Shown here: piece after piece, positions 5,839 through 9,890 of the stretch
Layout of the letters: every line of letters begins with the position of its first letter
Position numbering within the stretch: the stretch's first letter is position 1
Assembly: GCA_927798255.1 (NCBI GenBank)
Contig: CAKMMH010000054.1
Span: 1 to 9,890 of the forward strand
DNA length: 9,890 bases
Direction: 5' to 3'
Source of the DNA: an uncultured bacterium
GTDB lineage: Bacteria; Bdellovibrionota_C; UBA2361; CAKMMH01
Notes under the pieces: model-generated
What the model saw: only the letters and a program-made list of their open reading frames with translations
Told to the model about the DNA's origin: nothing
Databases searched by the model: none
Translations under genes and position numbers: made by a program

Positions 5839-7137
5839 TTATTGCCCAGTAACTGCTATTACTGTTTTCCAAAGTTCCCCTTCTTCCCTAACTTGTTTCT
5901 TTTTTCCTATCATCATTTTAATTGGAATGTAAACAAAGTGTTCATTAATTATTCCTACTGCCATATTTGTTCTTCCTGTCATTGCAGCATGTACTGCGTT
6001 TTGTCCAAGTACAAGACAAAACTCTGAATCACTAGGGTCTGCAAGTTGGTTTCTAATAATATAACTTGGGTCTATATATTTTACTGTATGGTCAATTCCT
6101 CTTTTTGTTAAATATTCTTTTATCTTTTCTTTTAACAAAAGTCCGATATCTCCCATCTTTTGATTTCCAGATAAATCTTTTCCTAATTTTTCTTTATCAA
6201 AATATTTTTGTCCAGCTCCTTCTGCTACAACAATTACAGCGTGATGTTTCCTGAGAAGTCTTTTTTCTAGTTGCATTAATAGCCCATTCTCACCTTCAAG
6301 CTCAAAATCGACTTCTGGAATTAAACAAAAGTTAACATTACTAGAAGCAAGTGTCACATGTGTTGCAATAAACCCTGATTCTCGCCCCATAAGTTTAACA
6401 ATTCCAACGCCATTATATGCGGCCCTTGCCTCGGCATGCGCAGAATTTACTGCAGTTCTTGCCTCTCCTACGGCCGTTATAAAACCAAAGCTCCTACTTG
6501 TCCAACATATGTCATTATCAATTGTTTTTGGAATTCCTATAACTGAAATTTTTAAATCTCTTTCTTTTATTCGATTTGCAAGAGCCATTCCACCTTTTAA
6601 GGTACCATCTCCTCCTATTACAAATAAAATATTAACACCATACTGTAAAAGTGTATCAATCATATCATCAGGGTCTTGAGGTCCTCTAGATGTTCCTAAA
6701 ATTGTACCACATAAATCTCCGACATCTTTTACTGAATCTTCTGTAAGCTCAATTGGTGGATATTTAGATTTTGAGCTTATTCCTTTATATCCATACATGA
6801 ATCCAAGGACTTTTTTTACTTTATAAAGTTTTAGTGCAGTGATACTCACAGCCTGTATCACATCATTAAGCCCAGGGCAAAGTCCACCACAAGTTACTAT
6901 TCCACATACTGTTTCTTTAGGGTCAAAAAATATTTTTTCTTGAGGGCCAGCTTTTTCAAACATTGGTATTTCACCAAGGGTTTTTAAATGATAGTCGAAC
7001 TCCTCTTTTCTACTATAAACTATAACTCTTTCATCAGGTGACAAGTAATTTACCTTCTTTGAACATAAAGGCGATTTTATATTGCATTCACCTAAAACTT
7101 CGATACTTGTGTCTTTAATGTTTTTAATTTTTTCCAT
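5839..7137 (-). CDS. 6-phosphofructokinase (PPi-type fold, probably ATP-dependent)
   Basis: The enzyme phosphorylates fructose 6-phosphate to fructose 1,6-bisphosphate in cytosolic glycolysis. The start is ATG 7137, giving 432 residues. Motifs from that start are: GGLCPGLND (84-92, phosphate-donor loop), SRGPQD (150-155), GGDGT (175-179), PKTIDND with the catalytic Asp (203-209), MGRESGF (250-256, substrate binding), PE (274-275), VVAEGAGQ (303-310) and YIDPSYIIRN (354-363). Length and the N-terminal LGE-x4-SPL element fit the plant/trypanosomatid/spirochaete-like branch of PfkA-type enzymes. The donor pocket has Gly in GGDG, the ATP signature, while Lys in PKTIDND is the residue usual in PPi enzymes. 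That branch is known to combine these and mostly use ATP. Donor choice here is therefore inference. The frame also opens at GTG 7203, but that would sit at the likely transcription start and adds unconserved residues. No Shine-Dalgarno precedes either start. The gene is divergent from the lipoprotein-fmt pair. Confidence 0.93.
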   Translation of the reverse strand: MEKIKNIKDTSIEVLGECNIKSPLCSKKVNYLSPDERVIVYSRKEEFDYHLKTLGEIPMFEKAGPQEKIFFDPKETVCGIVTCGGLCPGLNDVIQAVSITALKLYKVKKVLGFMYGYKGISSKSKYPPIELTEDSVKDVGDLCGTILGTSRGPQDPDDMIDTLLQYGVNILFVIGGDGTLKGGMALANRIKERDLKISVIGIPKTIDNDICWTSRSFGFITAVGEARTAVNSAHAEARAAYNGVGIVKLMGRESGFIATHVTLASSNVNFCLIPEVDFELEGENGLLMQLEKRLLRKHHAVIVVAEGAGQKYFDKEKLGKDLSGNQKMGDIGLLLKEKIKEYLTKRGIDHTVKYIDPSYIIRNQLADPSDSEFCLVLGQNAVHAAMTGRTNMAVGIINEHFVYIPIKMMIGKKKQVREEGELWKTVIAVTGQ

Positions 7138-7210
7138 ATAATGATAAATGTCGGTTAGATTTAAATATTTTTTTACAACAATTTTAAATAATAAACAACT
7201 CACTGTTTTT

Positions 7211-7216
7211 ATTATA
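7211..7216 (-). promoter_or_regulatory. Candidate -10 element for the phosphofructokinase gene
   Basis: A perfect TATAAT is read on the - strand, 74 bp before ATG 7137. No convincing -35 lies at the right distance (AAAACT at 17 bp). If used, transcription would start about 7204, at the GTG alternative start, which supports the downstream ATG. The promoter of the divergent lipoprotein gene must lie in the same 92 bp, but no clear match to it was found. Confidence 0.3.
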
Positions 7217-7229
7217 AAAAGGTAACTAA

Positions 7230-8672
7230 ATGAAGTTTTCTAAAATTATTTTTTTAATCTCAGTTCTATTTTTATTTACATCTTGCATAAATTCTAATTT
7301 AAGATACGCCTTAGATGCAGAAAAAAGTGGTGACACCAATAATGCAATAAAACATTTTGACAAGTATCTTAATGAAAATTCAAACGGTAAAATTATAAAA
7401 ACATCAAATAAAAAAATTAATGCTTTGCAGGCTAAAAGTTTAGCCCATAAAATTGATATGACACTTGAGAATCAAGAAGATTCACTTAGTGCTGATGATT
7501 TAAGAAAATTACTTAAAAAAATAAAAAATTATTCTTTCTTAGATCCTGATGATATTATTTTTAGTTTAACAAGATCAAGAATCAATGAACGATTAGATAT
7601 CATCAAAAATGAATGCCAAAGTTTAGAAAATATACTAAACATATTTTTAGAAAACAAAGAAAATTTTAAAGCATATAAGACATTTAATTTTATAAAAGAA
7701 AAAGATAATAAGTATCTTGTTGCACCACTTACAGAAATTAAAATTATTGATATTTATGTAAAAAACAACGAAAAAAATTTCTTTAAAAATTTAAACAACA
7801 ATGATTTTGAAACAGCCTCTGAGTTTGTGCAAAGTATTGATGAGCAATATTTTAATGAAAATCATAAAAATGAACTTAAAGAAAAATATAGTAAAATATT
7901 AAATAAAAAAGCACTTCCCATCATTAACAATTACATTAAAGAAAAGAAATTTCTTAACGCATATTACATTAACAACACCACTTTAAAAGATGAAAAAATA
8001 ACTAAAAAAATTAAAAAAGAATTAAAAGATTCTTTAATTAATGAAGATGGAAAAATCGATGTCCAAAATTTTCTTACTTTAGAAGGATATTTAATAATCA
8101 ACCCTAAACTTAAACCACTTGTAGAAAAAGAGTATTATGAATATATCGATAATATCACGCTACCTACTACTAATCTTTCATTTATTCTTAAAAATTTTAA
8201 ATTAAAAAAAGACCTTTATCTTGATTTAAAATCGACGTTAAAAGATGCAATATTAGAAATGACAATTCCTGTAAAAATCAAAAATAGTAATAGTAAAGAT
8301 GTAGATTACGCTATTGAACTTGAAACATATAAGCTTGAAGAAGACACCTTAAAAGCTAAAGTTAACATTAGTAGGTTAAGACCTAAATATGAAAATATAA
8401 TAATTCAAAATGTTTCATCACCTTATGATAAAGAGCTAGAAAATAATAGCATTAATAAATTAACTAAAAAAATCATGAGAGTTGTAAGACAAAATGTTAA
8501 AGTTGATGCATTAACAATGTTAAAATCTGCAAGATATTATTTAACTAAAAATGATTTTGAAAATTTTAAAAATACAACAAATAAATTAATATTATTAAAT
8601 CAAATCGATCCTTTTTGTGAAGATTTAAAATTAAAATTAATAAACTTATTATCAGAATATGAGGTTAAATGA
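7230..8672 (+). CDS. Putative lipoprotein of unknown function (480 aa)
   Basis: The N-terminus is a lipoprotein signal: Lys at 2 and 5, a hydrophobic core (IIFLISVLFLF, 6-16) and a lipobox-like FTSC with the lipidated Cys at 19. Phe at -3 is less usual than Leu. The mature protein should be anchored in a membrane facing outward. Residues 24-52 (RYALDAEKSGDTNNAIKHF) read like one TPR-type helical pair. Most of 60-335 is Lys/Asn-rich and helical, and 340-425 alternates beta-like strands (ILEMTIPVKIKN, YAIELETYKL, LKAKVNISRL). A final TPR-like pair lies at 443-475 (ALTMLKSARYYLTKNDFENF). No family is recognised. The start is supported by AAAAAGG (7216-7222) 7 nt from the ATG. The stop TGA overlaps the ATG of fmt, so the two are likely co-transcribed and translationally coupled, although no functional link is evident. 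Base composition is typical of the window. Confidence 0.85.
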   Translation: MKFSKIIFLISVLFLFTSCINSNLRYALDAEKSGDTNNAIKHFDKYLNENSNGKIIKTSNKKINALQAKSLAHKIDMTLENQEDSLSADDLRKLLKKIKNYSFLDPDDIIFSLTRSRINERLDIIKNECQSLENILNIFLENKENFKAYKTFNFIKEKDNKYLVAPLTEIKIIDIYVKNNEKNFFKNLNNNDFETASEFVQSIDEQYFNENHKNELKEKYSKILNKKALPIINNYIKEKKFLNAYYINNTTLKDEKITKKIKKELKDSLINEDGKIDVQNFLTLEGYLIINPKLKPLVEKEYYEYIDNITLPTTNLSFILKNFKLKKDLYLDLKSTLKDAILEMTIPVKIKNSNSKDVDYAIELETYKLEEDTLKAKVNISRLRPKYENIIIQNVSSPYDKELENNSINKLTKKIMRVVRQNVKVDALTMLKSARYYLTKNDFENFKNTTNKLILLNQIDPFCEDLKLKLINLLSEYEVK

Positions 8673-9613
8673 CAGAAAAAATAAACGTGCTTTTTTTTGG
8701 CACACCTGATTATTCAGTAAAAACACTAGATTCTCTTTTTAATAAGAAAAATATTAATATTGTTGGCGTAATTACAAAAGAGGATAAGCCTCAAGGACGA
8801 GGTCAAAAGCTTACGCCTTCTCCTTGCAAAGATTATGCATTAAAACATAATATCCCTTGTTTTACGCCACATAGTTTAAGAAAAGAATTAGATAGCTTTT
8901 ATGATTTTTGTAAAGAGCGAAGTCCTATTGATATTTCAGTAGTTATAGCTTATGGTCAAATTCTTCCAAAGGAAGTTTTAGAATATCCAAAACATGGCTC
9001 AGTAAATTTACATGCATCAATATTACCTCATTTAAGAGGCGCAGCTCCAATTCAGCGTGCAATTATACAAGGTGACACAGAAACGGGAGTTTGTCTCATG
9101 AAAATGGACGAGGGGTTAGACACAGGAGATGTTTTTGTTGAAGAAAAAGTTAAAATTGATGACACTACTACATTTTTTTCATTATATGAAGAGCTTTCTT
9201 CATTAAGTGCAAAAATAATTTGTGAAAATATTGAAAAAGTAATAAATAATGAAATTTTTGCCAAAAAGCAATCATCAGAAAATGAAAGTTATGCAAATAA
9301 AATTTTAAAAGATGAAGCAATAATAAACTGGAGTGAAGATTCTCATAAAATTTTAAGATTAATAAATGCGATGGACCCAATTTTTGGCGCTTATACGATG
9401 TTTAATGAAAAACGGTTAAAACTTTTTTGTCCAAAATTAGAAAGTTTTAATAATAATGATCATAAAGATTTTAATAATGGTGACATCGTAAAATTTGAAA
9501 AAGATTATATATCATTTAAATGTCACGATGCTCTTTTAAATATTTATGAAGTACAGCTTGAAGGCAAAAAACGCATGAAAGCTTCAGAATTTATGCAAGG
9601 AGTCAAAGGTTAA
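8669..9613 (+). CDS. fmt: Methionyl-tRNA formyltransferase
   Basis: The enzyme transfers the formyl group of 10-formyl-tetrahydrofolate to the methionine of initiator Met-tRNA in the cytosol, giving fMet-tRNA for translation initiation. The 314 residues match the usual length (E. coli 315). The N-terminal formyltransferase domain shows FFGTPDYSVKTL (9-20), a GRGQKLTPSP loop (44-52 region), VVIAYGQILP (91-100), SVNLHASILPHLRGAAPIQR (111-130) and MDEGLDTGD (146-154). The catalytic triad corresponds to Asn113, His115 and Asp151, each offset by seven from E. coli Asn106, His108 and Asp144. The C-terminal tRNA-binding domain is present (INWSEDSHKILRLINAMDP, then GKKRMKASEFMQG near the end). The ATG overlaps the lipoprotein stop by 4 bp, with GAGG at 8661-8664 only 4 nt away, indicating translational coupling. 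The usual neighbour def is not in the window. No terminator is visible directly after it. Confidence 0.97.
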   Translation: MTEKINVLFFGTPDYSVKTLDSLFNKKNINIVGVITKEDKPQGRGQKLTPSPCKDYALKHNIPCFTPHSLRKELDSFYDFCKERSPIDISVVIAYGQILPKEVLEYPKHGSVNLHASILPHLRGAAPIQRAIIQGDTETGVCLMKMDEGLDTGDVFVEEKVKIDDTTTFFSLYEELSSLSAKIICENIEKVINNEIFAKKQSSENESYANKILKDEAIINWSEDSHKILRLINAMDPIFGAYTMFNEKRLKLFCPKLESFNNNDHKDFNNGDIVKFEKDYISFKCHDALLNIYEVQLEGKKRMKASEFMQGVKG

Positions 9614-9624
9614 TAATATATCAC

Positions 9625-9890
9625 AATATAGGTTTCTGGTATCAGGAATCAGGGTTTCAGGTAATTAGTAGCTGATGTCTGATAGCAGAATGCCGATAGC
9701 TCAATGCTGATATCAGACGAGCAGTGGCATGTTACTAGTTTTCCAGATTCCTGTTATCTGTTTTCCTGTAACCTGAATTTCTTAGACAACCGGAGTATCC
9801 TCGTGAATGTCGCTAACGCGAACATTCCCGAGTCTACACCGGCAGCCTCACTTCGTTCGTCTACATTCTGCCCTAGCGCCGCATGCTAAC
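9625..9890. repeat. Non-coding, GC-richer element of nested inverted repeats
   Basis: The composition changes abruptly after fmt, from very AT-rich to roughly balanced. Degenerate copies of a word like ACCTGAAACC-TGATTCCTG occur on the - strand at 9631-9665 and on the + strand at 9741-9777, facing each other. The clearest arms are CAGGAATC (9643-9650) with GATTCCTG (9746-9753). Nested inside is an 8-bp inverted pair GTCTGATA (9677-9684) / TATCAGAC (9711-9718). A separate imperfect hairpin follows at 9790-9842. No open frame in it looks coding. This resembles an intergenic repeat family or a small non-autonomous element, and it continues to the window edge. Confidence 0.5.
9790..9842. other. 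Extended imperfect hairpin
   Basis: From the tip outward, a TAAC loop (9814-9817) is closed by CGC/GCG, then GAATGT (9805-9810)/ACATTC (9822-9827) with one bulged A. Next come CTCG (9800-9803)/CGAG (9829-9832), GTA (9795-9797)/TAC (9835-9837) and CCGG (9790-9793)/CCGG (9839-9842), separated by small mismatches. No T-run follows, so it is not a standard terminator. It may be part of the repeat element or a structured RNA. Confidence 0.5.

Noticed and set aside
4812..6254. Three short + strand ORFs (at 4812, 5824 and 6066)
   Set aside because: They are Phe/Leu-rich complements of the mosaic and phosphofructokinase genes, with no initiation signals.
7138..7203. GTG at 7203 as the phosphofructokinase start
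   Set aside because: It has no Shine-Dalgarno, coincides with the likely transcription start after TATAAT 7211-7216, and adds 22 residues not expected in the family. It is kept only as an alternative.
9052..9380. Two - strand ORFs inside fmt
   Set aside because: They overlap well-conserved fmt sequence on the opposite strand and encode nothing recognisable.
9631..9777. CRISPR-like array
   Set aside because: The short repeated words vary in sequence, spacing and orientation, and there are no regular spacers or cas genes.
9704..9889. + strand ORF of 61 codons in the terminal repeat region
   Set aside because: It spans the inverted repeats and hairpin, has no ribosome site, and reads as translated structure rather than a protein.

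Overview
The window is very AT-rich, with a standard bacterial code (TAA and TGA stops, purine-rich Shine-Dalgarno sites) and a lipoprotein signal sequence. It looks like chromosomal DNA of a low-GC, probably diderm bacterium. The lineage cannot be fixed from the sequence. A Gastranaerophilales/Vampirovibrionia-like, spirochaete-like or other reduced low-GC lineage would all fit, and this is only a guess. There is no tRNA, rRNA, CRISPR array, transposase or phage gene.

Layout. At the left edge is the 3' end of a truncated + strand gene, closed by a long hairpin terminator (about 250-320). A small - strand gene (343-675) follows, with a good promoter and Shine-Dalgarno of its own. Then comes about 700 bp of gene-free, extremely AT-rich DNA carrying a possible promoter. 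The + strand gene 1384-1917 encodes the most unusual protein here: an N-terminal RRM RNA-binding domain fused to a complete ribosomal protein bS18. A 14-bp bidirectional terminator (1948-1987) separates it from the convergent - strand block.

The - strand block is read right to left. It contains a 6-phosphofructokinase (start 7137) and then a 1132-residue mosaic protein (5712 to 2314) with its own strong promoter. The mosaic protein has a disordered N-terminus, a coiled coil, a glycine-zipper hydrophobic core and a long acidic/basic/Asn-rich tail with five degenerate repeats of 65-74 residues. A 78-residue ORF (2232 to 1996) lies in the same reading frame as the mosaic gene, and the interval after the mosaic stop codon contains no other stop.

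Divergent from the phosphofructokinase, on the + strand, is a two-gene unit: a lipoprotein of unknown function (7230-8672) overlapping fmt (8669-9613), the methionyl-tRNA formyltransferase, by 4 bp (ATGA). The last 277 bp hold no credible gene. They are clearly richer in GC than the rest and are built from nested inverted repeats, which looks like a dispersed non-coding repeat element.

Functionally the window mixes translation genes (RRM-bS18, fmt), a glycolytic enzyme and three or four lineage-specific proteins. The RRM-bS18 fusion, standing alone rather than in the usual rpsF-rpsR-rplI context, and the mosaic protein with its in-frame downstream extension are the items most worth following up.
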